In this document: piece by piece, positions 42,286 through 50,936 of the stretch | Position numbering within the stretch: position 1 is the stretch's first letter | Layout of the letters: every line of letters starts with the position of its first letter | From: Benzoatithermus flavus | GTDB taxonomy: Bacteria; Pseudomonadota; Alphaproteobacteria; Geminicoccales; Geminicoccaceae | Assembly (NCBI RefSeq): GCF_037908215.1 | Contig: NZ_JBBLZC010000002.1 | Coordinates: 186,001-250,000 of the forward strand | DNA: 64,000 nt | Direction of reading: 5' to 3' | Notes under the pieces: generated by a model | What the model was told of the DNA's origin: nothing | Databases searched by the model: none | Seen by the model: the letters and a program-made list of their open reading frames with translations, nothing else | Position numbers and translations under genes: made by a program

Positions 42286-45200
42286 TCAGTCGCTGCCGGA
42301 CTGTTGCAGGAAGCCCGTGCACGGGTTCGCCTCGTCCCGCCCGCCGTTCCCGAGGGCGCCGATGATGGCCGTGAACGGCTTGAGCAGTGCCCCCACCGTG
42401 GCGGTAGCGCCCCGCACCGCCAGCGTCGCCGCGTTGATGTTGACATCGGGATGCGCGAGCGTGCCGGCGACGGAGATGCCGGTGCGGTCGGTCGGCACGG
42501 GCGTTCCGGTCGGCTTGGCGCGCAAGGTGAAGTCGATCCGCTCCGTCTTCAGATTGATGGTGCCGTCGCCGCTGATGTCGGCGACCGGCGTGTCGACCAG
42601 GAGCGAGCGCGTGTGCACGATCCCGTCGCGGATCGCGAGATCGGCCAGCGTGCAGCGGAGCTGCACCTGATCGGAGGTGACGTTCAGCACCGAGCCCAGC
42701 ACGCCCAGGAGATCGAAGCCCAGCGCCTCGACGATGGTCCGGTCGATCGTGCCACCCTGCATGACGAGCGTCACCTCGCCGTCGGCGTTGCCGAGGATCT
42801 GCTTCGTGCTGAGCCCTTCGCCCGACACGCCGACCCCACCCCGTGCCCGGCCCGACAGCGTGCCGTAGGCCGAGGCGTTGACGTTCAGCCGGCTGAGGAG
42901 CCGCGCCACCGGCAGGCGCCGCAGGTCGGCCTCGACGTTCGCCACGGCCGGTGCTTTACGAGCATCGAGCTGCACCTTGCCCTGGATGCGGCCGTCGCCG
43001 AGGCGTAAGACCAAAGGGTCCACCCGCAGGTTGCCGTCGGTGAGCGTGACGGAAGCATCGAACGAGTCGAGCGGCATCTTGCCGTAATGGAACTTGTCGG
43101 CCGAGACGGCGAGGTCGACGTCGAACTTCTGCAGCCGCGCCGGTTCGAGCTTCTTGTCGGGGACGACCTTGTCGTCCCGCTTCTGCGCCTGCACCGTCTC
43201 CTTCTGCGCCTGCGAGGCGGTCTCGCCCGCGCCCGTGCCCGGCTCGGCGCCGATCAGCCCGTTGAAATCGTCGCCGTCCAGGACCTTCGAGTGCAGCTTG
43301 CCCGAGAGCTTCGGCCGCGGCCCGTCCAGGCTCAGCTCCAGATTGCCGCCGATGTCGCTGTCGCCGAGCCTGCCGGCAAGCTCGGCGATCTTGATGCCCT
43401 TCTCGCTGCGCGTGACCTGACCCGCGATCCGGTAGGGCGGCAGCGTCGCCTCGGGCAACTTCAGCAGGTTCAGAACGGGTCCCGGATCCGGCCCCTCGAC
43501 CCTGACCTCGGCCTGGAACCGGCCCTCTTTGAGCGGCAGGTCGAGGCGGCCGTCGGCGCTCGCCTTGGTGTTGCCGAGCGCCGCGTCGACCGTGAGAGGA
43601 TAGGAGCCGCGCTGCTCCACGAGATCCTGCGCCGCGCCGCCTTGCGCCGTGATCTTGAGCGGGGTGCCGCCGACCTTGCCCTCGACCACGGCATGGAGCG
43701 GCCGTTCCTTGCCGGGGGTGAGGCCGGCGTCGATCGTGGCGTGCGGCATGCGCTCGCCGAGCTGCGGCAGCTTGAGCTGGTCGGCCGTGGCCTTGAGGTC
43801 GAGCCGGCTCCGGGTCAGGATCTCGGCCGCGTTCTTGCCCTCGATCGTGCCGGTGAGCTTCCCGTTCAGGACGCCGGCGACCGTATCGGTCCGGGCGATC
43901 CTGCCGAGATCGACCTGATCCGCGGCGAGGTCGAGGTCGGCGGTGAAACCGTCGCCGAACGGCCCGGCCGTGACCCGGCCCGCGACCCTGCCCTGCGGCA
44001 GGTCGGCCCGGAGCGGATCGAGGGTGAGCCGGCCCTGCTCGAGCATCGCCTTGGCATCGACGGCACCGAGCTCGGCTTGCGGGATCTCGAGGCCGCGCGC
44101 GCGCCCGTCGAAGATGAGCCGACCCTGGTTCAAGAACGCCGCGACCGATCCTGCCGGTCCTTGTGCCGTGAGCTTGCCGTCGACCGTGCCCGCGTAGCCC
44201 TTGTCCTCGCCGAGGAAAGTCGCGAGCTGCACGCCCGCGACGTCGAGATCGGCATCGACCGAGGGGGTGCCGTCGAGCGACGTGGCGACGGCCCGGCCTT
44301 CGATCCGTCCTTCGGGCAGGGTCGCCCGCAAGGGTTCGATCGCGAGCCGCCCGCCGTCGAGCTTCGCCTGCGCCACCACCTCGTCGGCGCGGAAATAAGG
44401 TGCCCTGATCCCCTGGCCACTGGCGTCGAGGTCGAGCCGGCTCTGCGCCAGGATCGTCCCGAGGTCAGTGCCACGCAAGGTCCCTCTGACCTTGCCTGCG
44501 AGCCTGCCCGCGACCCCTGTCACGCCGCGCACCGTGGCGGCGAGATCGACGTCCTTCGCATCGAGCGCCAGGTCGGCCGCAAGCGTCGGATCGCTCGCCG
44601 GTCCGGTCGCGACCCGGCCCGAAAGCTCACCCTGCGGCAGCACCACGCGCAAAGGCTCCACCGTCAGGCGGTCGTCGGCGAGATGGAGATGGCCCTTCAT
44701 CTCGCCGATCGTGAGCTGCGGCAGGCGCACCTCGCCCGTCGCGAGGTCGAGATCGCCATCGTAGCCGGCGAGCACCGCCAGCGGATTGCCGGTCTTTTCC
44801 TTGGAGCCGCCCGCGGCCAGCACCGGCCACAACGGCACGAGGTCGAGGAGCGGTGCCCGCAGCTCGCCGCGGATCACCGGCCGGGCCGGGGCCGGATCGT
44901 AGCTCGCCCGTCCCTCGATCCGGCTCTCGCCCCAGGTCAGGGCGAGATCGTCGAGCTCGAACGGTCCCGCCTCGCGGGTGAGCCTGGCTCCTGCCGCCAG
45001 CGGAGGCAACGCCTGGTTCACGGGCCGTCCGGCGAGGGCGAGGAGCGGCCGCGGATCGTTGCTTCGGACATGCGCCGTGAGCGTGACGCCGCGCAGGCTC
45101 TGCGGCTCGCGAACCTCGCCGTTCAGATCGATCCGGCTGCCGGCGACGGTCAGATGACCCTCGACGGGCAGCGGCCCCGAGGGCCGGGTCAGCGCGGCGA

Positions 45201-45843
45201 GCGCTCCGATCTTGAGCGAGAGGTCGAGCGGATCGTCCTGCACCTTGCCCTTGCCGTCGACGGTGAGGCCGGGAAACCCGCCCGCTCCCGTCGCCTCAGT
45301 CGTCGCCACCTCGGCCGCGAGCTGCACCTTCGCCTTGGCATCCTGGTAGCTGACGTGCCCGTCCGTGAGGCTCACGGCGTCGATCCGCGGCAGGCCGTCC
45401 GAGCCACTCTTGCGTGCATCCTGCGTGGGCTTCGCCGGGCCGGCCGGCGGCGAGGGCCAGCTCGTCCGCCCTTGCGCGTCCCGCTCGGCCGCCACGCGCG
45501 GCTGGTCGATCCTGAGCTCGGTCAGGTGGATGCGGCGATCACGAAGATAGGTGCCGAGATCGAACCCTATCCGGAGATGCTGGATCTCGGCGAAGTTCTT
45601 CGCTTGCGCCCAATCCGGTGCCGCGATCTCGAGCCCGCTCAGGTCCACGGTCGTGATCCGCCCGAGATCGAGGCGGAGCGGCCCGCCGAGCCTGACCTGC
45701 CGCCCGAGCTGCGCGCTCGCCAGCCGCTCGATCGTGGGCTTGAGCACGTCGGGCTTCCATGAGACGAATGCCAGAGCGCTGCCCGCCACCACGACGACGA
45801 GCACCAGAATCGAGAGCAGGACGAGAAGAAGCCGTCGCGCCAT
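42286..45843 (-). CDS. AsmA-family envelope protein
   Basis: This large protein of 1185 residues is anchored by an N-terminal membrane helix (RRLLLVLLSILVLVVVVAGSALAFV). The rest is a repetitive beta-rich periplasmic chain, with many copies of the pattern LxIxPLRxxLPxGxxxGR (for example VEPLRVVLPQGELSGRV, LDPLRADLPQGRVAGRV). The C-terminal AsmA domain includes GTINLKTERIDFTLRAKP. AsmA-type proteins form groove-like bridges for lipid transport and outer-membrane assembly. It starts at MARRLLL; the frame is open five codons earlier. Confidence 0.9.
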   Translation of the reverse strand: MARRLLLVLLSILVLVVVVAGSALAFVSWKPDVLKPTIERLASAQLGRQVRLGGPLRLDLGRITTVDLSGLEIAAPDWAQAKNFAEIQHLRIGFDLGTYLRDRRIHLTELRIDQPRVAAERDAQGRTSWPSPPAGPAKPTQDARKSGSDGLPRIDAVSLTDGHVSYQDAKAKVQLAAEVATTEATGAGGFPGLTVDGKGKVQDDPLDLSLKIGALAALTRPSGPLPVEGHLTVAGSRIDLNGEVREPQSLRGVTLTAHVRSNDPRPLLALAGRPVNQALPPLAAGARLTREAGPFELDDLALTWGESRIEGRASYDPAPARPVIRGELRAPLLDLVPLWPVLAAGGSKEKTGNPLAVLAGYDGDLDLATGEVRLPQLTIGEMKGHLHLADDRLTVEPLRVVLPQGELSGRVATGPASDPTLAADLALDAKDVDLAATVRGVTGVAGRLAGKVRGTLRGTDLGTILAQSRLDLDASGQGIRAPYFRADEVVAQAKLDGGRLAIEPLRATLPEGRIEGRAVATSLDGTPSVDADLDVAGVQLATFLGEDKGYAGTVDGKLTAQGPAGSVAAFLNQGRLIFDGRARGLEIPQAELGAVDAKAMLEQGRLTLDPLRADLPQGRVAGRVTAGPFGDGFTADLDLAADQVDLGRIARTDTVAGVLNGKLTGTIEGKNAAEILTRSRLDLKATADQLKLPQLGERMPHATIDAGLTPGKERPLHAVVEGKVGGTPLKITAQGGAAQDLVEQRGSYPLTVDAALGNTKASADGRLDLPLKEGRFQAEVRVEGPDPGPVLNLLKLPEATLPPYRIAGQVTRSEKGIKIAELAGRLGDSDIGGNLELSLDGPRPKLSGKLHSKVLDGDDFNGLIGAEPGTGAGETASQAQKETVQAQKRDDKVVPDKKLEPARLQKFDVDLAVSADKFHYGKMPLDSFDASVTLTDGNLRVDPLVLRLGDGRIQGKVQLDARKAPAVANVEADLRRLPVARLLSRLNVNASAYGTLSGRARGGVGVSGEGLSTKQILGNADGEVTLVMQGGTIDRTIVEALGFDLLGVLGSVLNVTSDQVQLRCTLADLAIRDGIVHTRSLLVDTPVADISGDGTINLKTERIDFTLRAKPTGTPVPTDRTGISVAGTLAHPDVNINAATLAVRGATATVGALLKPFTAIIGALGNGGRDEANPCTGFLQQSGSD

Positions 45844-45987
45844 GCCGCCTTGCCACAAGAGGCGGCTGCGGCCTGTCCCGAGGATGGCCGCAGCCTGGGT
45901 GCACGGGAACGGCTGCGTGGAGCCGGGGTTCCGCTACCGTGCTGGCTGCGCCCTCGGGTATGGCTGTCAGGTGCCCAGGCCGCCTGA

Positions 45988-46839
45988 TCAGGCCGCCGTG
46001 AACTCGAGCGCCACGCCGTGCGCCTCGACCGGCGGCACCAGCACCTCGCCGGTGGGAGAGCGCCGGAAAGGCACGCCCTGCAGCTTCAGGAAGGCCGCGG
46101 TCCGGTCGGGATCGGCGACGCCGAGCGTCAGGGCGGCGAGAACGGGCTCGGCACCGATCGCCGTCGTATCGACGAGAGGGTGCATGAGCTCGGTATCCTC
46201 GGGCGGGGCGATCAGGATCACCCCGTGGCCGGTATGGACGGCGACGACGTTGTCGGTGTCGGTGACGGTCGAGCTGCCGAACAGCCGCACCATCGCCTCG
46301 ACGACCGGGCCCGTGTCGGTCGTGGCGATCGTGCAGGAGCGGATTCCCCGGGCACCATTCGGATGGAGGAGCCAGGCAGGCCTGCGCATCGGTTCCGGGG
46401 TGAGGTGCTGGCACGCGAACAGACCGACCCCGCCCGTGGCCGCACGACCCGGCATCACATTCCTGAAGCGCAGCTCGATGGGCCCGTCCTCGCTCTCGAG
46501 GAGACGCCCCAGAGCCTTGACCGCATCGAGCTCGGTTCCGGCCTCGGCCCAGGCCGCGCGTGTGGCCTCGGCGTCGCGCGAGCCCACCACGATCCCGAGC
46601 AGCCCCTCGCGCCTCTCGAGGAACCGGTCGAGGTCGTTCGTGAACTGGGCTGGATCGACGATGCCCAAGAGCTCGAGATAGTCCTGCTCGAACATGATGC
46701 AGTAGTTGGCCGTGCCCCAGCCCACGTGCCGGCCGCGCGGCGTCGAGTTGAAGCCGAGCCGGGCGTAGCGCGCCCGCGCCGCTTCGAGATCGCGCACCCC
46801 GATGATCAGGTGATCGATGCCGATGAGCTGCCGGTCCAA
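45988..46839 (-). CDS. VOC (glyoxalase-like) superfamily protein
   Basis: This 283-residue protein has two VOC units; the first begins IDHLIIGVRDLEAARARYARLGF and the second around SCTIATTDTGPVVEAMVRLFG. It fits the glyoxalase-like domain family found in many proteobacteria, whose reaction is unknown. The start is TTG at 46839 with GGAGG eight bases upstream; no ATG is in a suitable place. It diverges from the nucleosidase gene by 114 bases. Confidence 0.8.
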   Translation of the reverse strand: MDRQLIGIDHLIIGVRDLEAARARYARLGFNSTPRGRHVGWGTANYCIMFEQDYLELLGIVDPAQFTNDLDRFLERREGLLGIVVGSRDAEATRAAWAEAGTELDAVKALGRLLESEDGPIELRFRNVMPGRAATGGVGLFACQHLTPEPMRRPAWLLHPNGARGIRSCTIATTDTGPVVEAMVRLFGSSTVTDTDNVVAVHTGHGVILIAPPEDTELMHPLVDTTAIGAEPVLAALTLGVADPDRTAAFLKLQGVPFRRSPTGEVLVPPVEAHGVALEFTAA

Positions 46840-46953
46840 GGAAGGACCCTCCGCGCCTGTAGCGTTGCGGCCGGCACTATGACGGCTCTGGCCTCGACCC
46901 GGCAAGCTGCGTAAGACGGACCTCGCCCGTGCTTGCTGGAGGAGCCGTCGCCC

Positions 46954-47706
46954 GTGACCATCGGCCTGATCTGCGCCATCCCCGAGGAACTCGCCCATCT
47001 GCGCGATGCGCTCGCGCACGCCGAAGCCGTTCAGGTGGCCCATGCCCGCTTCGACCGCGGCCGGCTCGACGGTCACGAGGTCGTGCTCGTGGGGGCGGGG
47101 ATCGGCAAGGTCAACACGGCGCTGGTGGCGACGCTGCTCGCCGACCGCTTCCGCTGCCGGATGATCGTGTTCTCGGGTGTCGCGGGCGGGCTCGACCCGG
47201 CGCTCCACATCGGCGACGTGGTGATCGCCGACCGCACGCTCCAGCACGATGCCGGCGTCATCGAGAACGAGCGGCTCGCCACCTACCAGGCCGGCCACGT
47301 GCCCTTCTTCAACCCCACCGACCGGCTCGGCTACCCCGTGCCCGCGGACCTCCTGGCACGGCTGCGCGAGCGCCTCGACGGCTTCGGCCTGCCGCCGCTC
47401 TCGCGTGCGGCGGGCGGGGAGGGCAGGCCACCCCGGATCGTCTTCGGCACGATCCTCTCGGGCGACCAGTACATCCACTGCGAGGCCACGCGCGAACGGC
47501 TGTTCAGGGACCTCGGCGGCGCCGCGGTCGAGATGGAGGGCGGGGCGCTCGGCCAGGTCTGCGAGGCGTTCGGGATACCCTGGCTCGACATCCGCGCCCT
47601 TTCCGACCTCGCCGGCAAGGACAGCCGCTTCGACTTCGCGGCCTTCGTTCACGAGGTCGCCGGCAGCTCGGCCAGGATCCTGCGTCATCTGCTGCCCGTG
47701 CTCTAG
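46954..47706 (+). CDS. 5'-methylthioadenosine/S-adenosylhomocysteine nucleosidase-like enzyme
   Basis: This purine-nucleosidase-fold enzyme of 250 residues probably cleaves adenine from S-adenosylhomocysteine or methylthioadenosine. Landmarks are GLICAIPEELAHLRDAL, GAGIGKVNTALVATLL, FSGVAGGLDPALHIGDVVIAD and VEMEGGALGQVC, the last with the ribose-binding Glu, then the catalytic Asp in RALSDLAG. The GTG start has GGAGGAG nine bases upstream; a TTG at 46933 is the alternative. Confidence 0.9.
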   Translation: MTIGLICAIPEELAHLRDALAHAEAVQVAHARFDRGRLDGHEVVLVGAGIGKVNTALVATLLADRFRCRMIVFSGVAGGLDPALHIGDVVIADRTLQHDAGVIENERLATYQAGHVPFFNPTDRLGYPVPADLLARLRERLDGFGLPPLSRAAGGEGRPPRIVFGTILSGDQYIHCEATRERLFRDLGGAAVEMEGGALGQVCEAFGIPWLDIRALSDLAGKDSRFDFAAFVHEVAGSSARILRHLLPVL

Positions 47707-47866
47707 CACCACCTCGGGATCGACCCGTTCTGACGGGTCTGGCACGACTCTGGCGAGCCGGCTGATGCAGTCAGCAGTCGTGATGCTCGTGACCCTGGTT
47801 CGAGCGGGTATGGATCGCCTCTGTCCCATCCCGGCTCCGTCCGAGCCGAGATTGCTGCGGAAGAAA

Positions 47867-47892
47867 GGGGACTGTCCGCCCGGACAGTCCCC
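47867..47892. repeat. Perfect palindrome, REP-like
   Basis: GGGGACTGTCC (47867-47877) and GGACAGTCCCC (47882-47892) are exact complements separated by GCCC. Palindromes built on GGGGACTGTCC recur in many genomes near RAYT/IS200-like transposases; no such gene is visible here. There is no T-tract. Confidence 0.55.
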
Positions 47893-47932
47893 CAGGGTCC
47901 CATCTCATCAGTCAAGCACGCCGTCGATCGGT

Positions 47933-47968
47933 GGTTTCTACCTGCGATCTTCGGCGTAGAAACCTTTT
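47933..47968 (+). terminator. Terminator-like hairpin with T-tract
   Basis: GGTTTCTAC (47933-47941) pairs exactly with GTAGAAACC (47956-47964) around a 14-base loop and is followed by TTTT. It is about 230 bases after the nucleosidase gene. It could end that transcript or that of an unannotated small RNA in the spacer. Confidence 0.45.
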
Positions 47969-48080
47969 CCACTATAAGGATATAGATGTCAAGGAGGCGT
48001 CAACCGAAGGAGGGGGTTCCTGCTTGGCCTCCCCCCGGTGATCCGCTAAGGCAGGCAGCCTGCGTCGACGATGGAGTACG

Positions 48081-49166
48081 ATGACCTGTCATGCGAGCTT
48101 CCGATCCCGCGCGGTGACCGCTGCCGGTCCGAACTGGCACGGCGTGCTGGGCGCTTGTCTCGACCAGCTCGAGCCGCTGCCGGCCGGGGCCAATCTCGGG
48201 ATCGTCTATCTCAGCGATTGGCTGGCGCCGATGGCCGACGACGTGCTGCGGGCGCTGCGCGAGCGCACCGGCGTCGGGACCTGGTTCGGGGCTTGCAGCC
48301 CGGCCGTTCTGGGCGGTCCCGGCGGGGCGAGCGATCGCGGGCTCGCCGTCCTCGTCACGAGCCTGCCCGAAGCCGGCTTTCGCGTGACGGCGGCCCTCGC
48401 ACCGCCCGAGAGCCCGGGCGGGCTCCTTCTCGCCCATGCCGAGATGGACGAGGCCGATCCCGCGAGAAGCCTTGCCGATCTTGCCCGGTGTCCGGCCGGC
48501 ACCATCGTCGGCGGTCTGACCGCGGCCGGGCGATCTCCTGTGCACATCGCCGGCGGCAGCATCGGCAGCAGCGCCACCTCGATCGGCTTTGCTCCCGATC
48601 TGCCGATCCTCGCCGGGATGGCCCGAGCGGGCTCGCCCTTGGGGCCGGCGCACCGTGTCACCAGCGCTATCGGCTGCCGGATCCTGGCGCTCGACGGCCG
48701 CCCGGCGCTCGACGTGCTGACCGACGAACTCGGCGACCTGTTCCGCCGCGCCGGCGCGCAGGCGGCTCCGGGCTTATGGCTCGCCGAGCCCGGTCCCGGC
48801 GAGGAGGACGAGTACAGGATGCGCCGGATCACGGACCTCGACCGGTCGAGCGGTGCCTTGCAGATCGAAGGCGGACGTCCGGGTGGCATCGTCCGGCTGA
48901 TGCGGCCCGATCCCGCCGCCTCGCTCGCTCGGGTGAGCGAGCTCGCGCGACGCCTGCGCGACGGCCTCGGCGGCAGGCAGGCCACGGCCGGTCTCTACCT
49001 GGCTTCCCGTCATCGCGGCCGCGAGCTGTTCGGGCCGGGTGTGGACGAGCTGGCTCTGTTGCGGCAGGAGCTGGGCGGGCTGCCGCTCATCGGCCTCGTG
49101 ACCGACGCCGAGATCTTCGATGGCGCCATTCACGAGGCCGCAGGCGTTCTGGTCCTGATCGGCTGA
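48081..49166 (+). CDS. FIST-domain sensory protein
   Basis: This 361-residue soluble protein has the FIST N and FIST C layout: NLGIVYLSDWLAPMADDVLRALRERT, then WFGACSPAVLG, and a C-terminal half ending LPLIGLVTDAEIFDGAIHEAAGVLVLIG. FIST domains are thought to bind small ligands such as amino acids and usually occur with signalling domains. Here the domain stands alone next to a NUDIX gene. No membrane segment. Confidence 0.85.
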   Translation: MTCHASFRSRAVTAAGPNWHGVLGACLDQLEPLPAGANLGIVYLSDWLAPMADDVLRALRERTGVGTWFGACSPAVLGGPGGASDRGLAVLVTSLPEAGFRVTAALAPPESPGGLLLAHAEMDEADPARSLADLARCPAGTIVGGLTAAGRSPVHIAGGSIGSSATSIGFAPDLPILAGMARAGSPLGPAHRVTSAIGCRILALDGRPALDVLTDELGDLFRRAGAQAAPGLWLAEPGPGEEDEYRMRRITDLDRSSGALQIEGGRPGGIVRLMRPDPAASLARVSELARRLRDGLGGRQATAGLYLASRHRGRELFGPGVDELALLRQELGGLPLIGLVTDAEIFDGAIHEAAGVLVLIG

Positions 49167-49205
49167 GGCGGAGCCTGGAGAGAGCGGGAAGGTGCAGGGG
49201 AAATC

Positions 49206-49649
49206 ATGAGCAGGCTCTACCCCGATCGGCCGGTCGTCGGCGTAGGCGCCGTGGTTTGGCGGGACGACCGCGTGCTCCTGATCCGGCGCGGCAAGCCGCC
49301 GCGCATGGGCCAGTGGTCGCTGCCGGGCGGGGCGCAGCGTCTGGGCGAGACGCTGCGGGAAGCCGTGACCCGCGAGGTGCGGGAGGAGACCGGGCTCGAG
49401 CTCGGCGACGTGCGGCTGCTCACCACGGTCGATCTCGTGGAGCGGGACCCGGACGGCCGGGTCCGCTACCATTACACGCTCGTCGACTTCACGGCCGAGG
49501 CACCGCGCGGCGAGCCCGTGGCGGGCGACGATGCGGCCGAGGTCGCCTGGTTCGCGCGCGGCGAGCTGCCCGGCCTCGGCCTGTGGTCGGAGACGCTTCG
49601 GATCATCGAGGAGGCGGCACTGATGCGTGCCAGGGGCGCGGGTCCCTGA
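49206..49649 (+). CDS. NUDIX hydrolase
   Basis: This 147-residue NUDIX protein has the full signature GGAQRLGETLREAVTREVREETGLELG (Gx5Ex7REVxEExGL). It starts by binding-fold strands VVGVGAVVWRDDRVLLIRRGKPP. The RRGKPPRMGQWSLPGG pattern is that of ADP-ribose/8-oxo-dGTP-type members, and substrate choice is not decidable. It follows the FIST gene by 39 bases and converges on the XRE regulator. Confidence 0.92.
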   Translation: MSRLYPDRPVVGVGAVVWRDDRVLLIRRGKPPRMGQWSLPGGAQRLGETLREAVTREVREETGLELGDVRLLTTVDLVERDPDGRVRYHYTLVDFTAEAPRGEPVAGDDAAEVAWFARGELPGLGLWSETLRIIEEAALMRARGAGP

Positions 49650-49662
49650 AGGGACCGATATC

Positions 49663-50097
49663 TCACTCCTCGGCCGCCTCGGTCTCGTTGCTCGCCAGCA
49701 CGCGCGCGAGGTTGCAGAGCGCATCCTGGTGCTTGCGGCTGTTGATGGCGGCGAAGTTGCGGGCGAGTTCGAGCAGCATGCGCTGCTGCGGCAGCATCTC
49801 CGACGTCTTGGGCTTCGCCCGCCTGTCCGGGTCGATGTCCTCGAAGAAGTAGCTGATGTCGACACCCAGCGCCTGGGCGATCTGATAGAGCCGACCGGCC
49901 GAGATGCGGTTGATGCCGGTCTCGTACTTGTGGGCCTGCTGGTAGGTGACGCCGATCAGCTCGGCCATCTGCTGCTGGGTGAGGCCCAGCATGATCCGGC
50001 GCTGGCGGATGCGCAGGCTGACGTAATGATCGACATCGAGGGCACGGCTGCGACCGCTGGCGCTACGCGCGACGGTCTTGTTGGCCAGTTGCGTCAT
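49663..50097 (-). CDS. XRE-family regulator, PhrR/PraR-like
   Basis: This 144-residue DNA-binding protein has one central XRE helix-turn-helix (VSLRIRQRRIMLGLTQQQMA, then ELIGVTYQQAHKYETGINRI). A helical C-terminus (LLELARNFAAINSRKHQDALCNLARVLA) is probably for dimerisation. Its arrangement is like the rhizobial PhrR/PraR regulators linked to biofilm and quorum sensing. The chosen ATG has GGGAG ten bases upstream; a start at 50163 would leave no room for the CtrA-like box at 50169-50184 to act upstream. The linked box suggests cell-cycle or motility control. Confidence 0.85.
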   Translation of the reverse strand: MTQLANKTVARSASGRSRALDVDHYVSLRIRQRRIMLGLTQQQMAELIGVTYQQAHKYETGINRISAGRLYQIAQALGVDISYFFEDIDPDRRAKPKTSEMLPQQRMLLELARNFAAINSRKHQDALCNLARVLASNETEAAEE

Positions 50098-50168
50098 CGA
50101 AACGTTTCTCCCGACGCGCTGGCGGCGGGAGCGGGCCGCTCCCATCGCTACGCGATCAAACACATTTA

Positions 50169-50184
50169 GTTAAAATACTATTAA
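50169..50184 (-). promoter_or_regulatory. Perfect CtrA-type binding site
   Basis: On the minus strand TTAA, seven bases (TAGTATT), then TTAAC give the full CtrA consensus TTAA-N7-TTAAC within an unusually AT-rich 40-base patch. It is 72 bases upstream of the XRE regulator start and is the only full match I noticed in the window, in DNA where TTAA is rare. Confidence 0.65.
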
Positions 50185-50206
50185 TCTCGATAAACCGCCA
50201 GCAAAA

Positions 50207-50866
50207 CTAGAATTTCTCATCAACCATAAGGGTATTGCCCGATCCGGACCGACTCCGGGAGCCCTCGCTCCACGCTTCCGGCCACAGGACGCCGACGACG
50301 GGCCTGGCACTCTTGAGGGTGACCGAGGGCAGGATCGAGGCGTTGTAGGCGGCAAGATCGAACCGGGTGGGGTCGGCAGCCGGCAGCAGCCGGCGCAGGA
50401 GCACCCTGCCGTCCGCGAGCTCGGCCAGCACGTCGCGGCCGAGGAGCTGCACGGGCTTCTGGCTCGCGACCGCCGGCACCAGCACGAGCTGCCGCTCCCG
50501 GAACACCGGCGCCATGCTGTCGTCGAGGAGCCGGTAGCCCTGCAGCCGGTCGTCGCCCAGCACCACGAGCTCGGCCGATGGCTCGTCCTGCGGCTCGAGA
50601 AGGCCGGCCCGGCCGAGCCGCCCGACCACCGAGAGGGCGGTCTGCCGGGGATGGCGGCCGAAATAGAGGTATTCCGGGCTGGTGTCGAGCGCCGCCGCAA
50701 GCTTCTCGACCACGTCGCGCGGCGGCTCGTACTCGTCGCGCTCGTAAGGGCCGATCGCGGTCTGGTGGCGGCCGATCCGCTGCGCGAGCTCGACCTGGCT
50801 CATGCCGTGGGTCAGCCGCAGCGCACGCAGCCGGCGGCCGAACGTGCTCCGGGGCGGGGTGCTCAT
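50207..50866 (-). CDS. CI/LexA-like repressor: XRE HTH plus S24 domain
   Basis: These 219 residues have an N-terminal XRE domain (FGRRLRALRLTHGMSQVELAQRIGRHQTAIGPYERDEYEPP) and a C-terminal S24/LexA-like fold with the serine motif DDSMAPVF. The basic residue in RVLLRRLLP sits where the autocleavage Lys is expected, but it is Arg, so self-cleavage is doubtful. Such proteins are phage-repressor relatives; no prophage genes surround it. It shares orientation with the XRE gene 109 bases downstream. An inverted repeat lies immediately upstream of its start. Confidence 0.85.
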   Translation of the reverse strand: MSTPPRSTFGRRLRALRLTHGMSQVELAQRIGRHQTAIGPYERDEYEPPRDVVEKLAAALDTSPEYLYFGRHPRQTALSVVGRLGRAGLLEPQDEPSAELVVLGDDRLQGYRLLDDSMAPVFRERQLVLVPAVASQKPVQLLGRDVLAELADGRVLLRRLLPAADPTRFDLAAYNASILPSVTLKSARPVVGVLWPEAWSEGSRSRSGSGNTLMVDEKF

Positions 50867-50897
50867 GCGTCTCTTTCGCCGACAGCCTCATGCGTGA

Positions 50898-50928
50898 AGC
50901 TCTTGGAATTTCAGTAGCACTAAGAGCT
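50898..50928. promoter_or_regulatory. Inverted-repeat operator candidate upstream of the S24 regulator
   Basis: AGCTCTT (50898-50904) and AAGAGCT (50922-50928) are exact complements with centres 24 bases apart, in the 70-base gap between the repressor start and the penicillin acylase stop. Position and spacing suit binding by a dimeric repressor to its own promoter. Confidence 0.5.
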
Positions 50929-50936
50929 ATTCACGA

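Larger units (their letters stand above)
47707..48080. other. Gene-free, palindrome-rich spacer
   Basis: This 374-base gap holds two hairpins (47867-47892 and 47933-47968). A small operator-like palindrome CTATAAGGATATAG also lies near 47971-47985, next to TGTCAA, which is TTGACA on the minus strand. A 31-codon frame starting ATGTCAAGGAGG just beyond it is too Pro/Arg-rich to call. The stretch CCCTGGTTCGAGCGGG near 47800 looks like a tRNA T-arm, but no full tRNA folds around it. It may be the remains of a mobile element. Confidence 0.45.

Noticed and set aside
43087..45762. 891-codon plus-strand frame opposite AsmA
   Set aside because: It mirrors AsmA codons; the translation is rich in Arg/Leu/Glu repeats without domains, and AsmA has clear repeats and a membrane anchor.
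47760..47830. Possible tRNA around GGTTCGAGCGGG
   Set aside because: Only a T-arm-like segment is present; I could not form an acceptor stem or anticodon arm with matching lengths on either strand.
47703..47972. 89-codon minus-strand frame in the spacer after the nucleosidase gene
   Set aside because: It runs through two palindromes, has no ribosome-binding site and no protein-like pattern.
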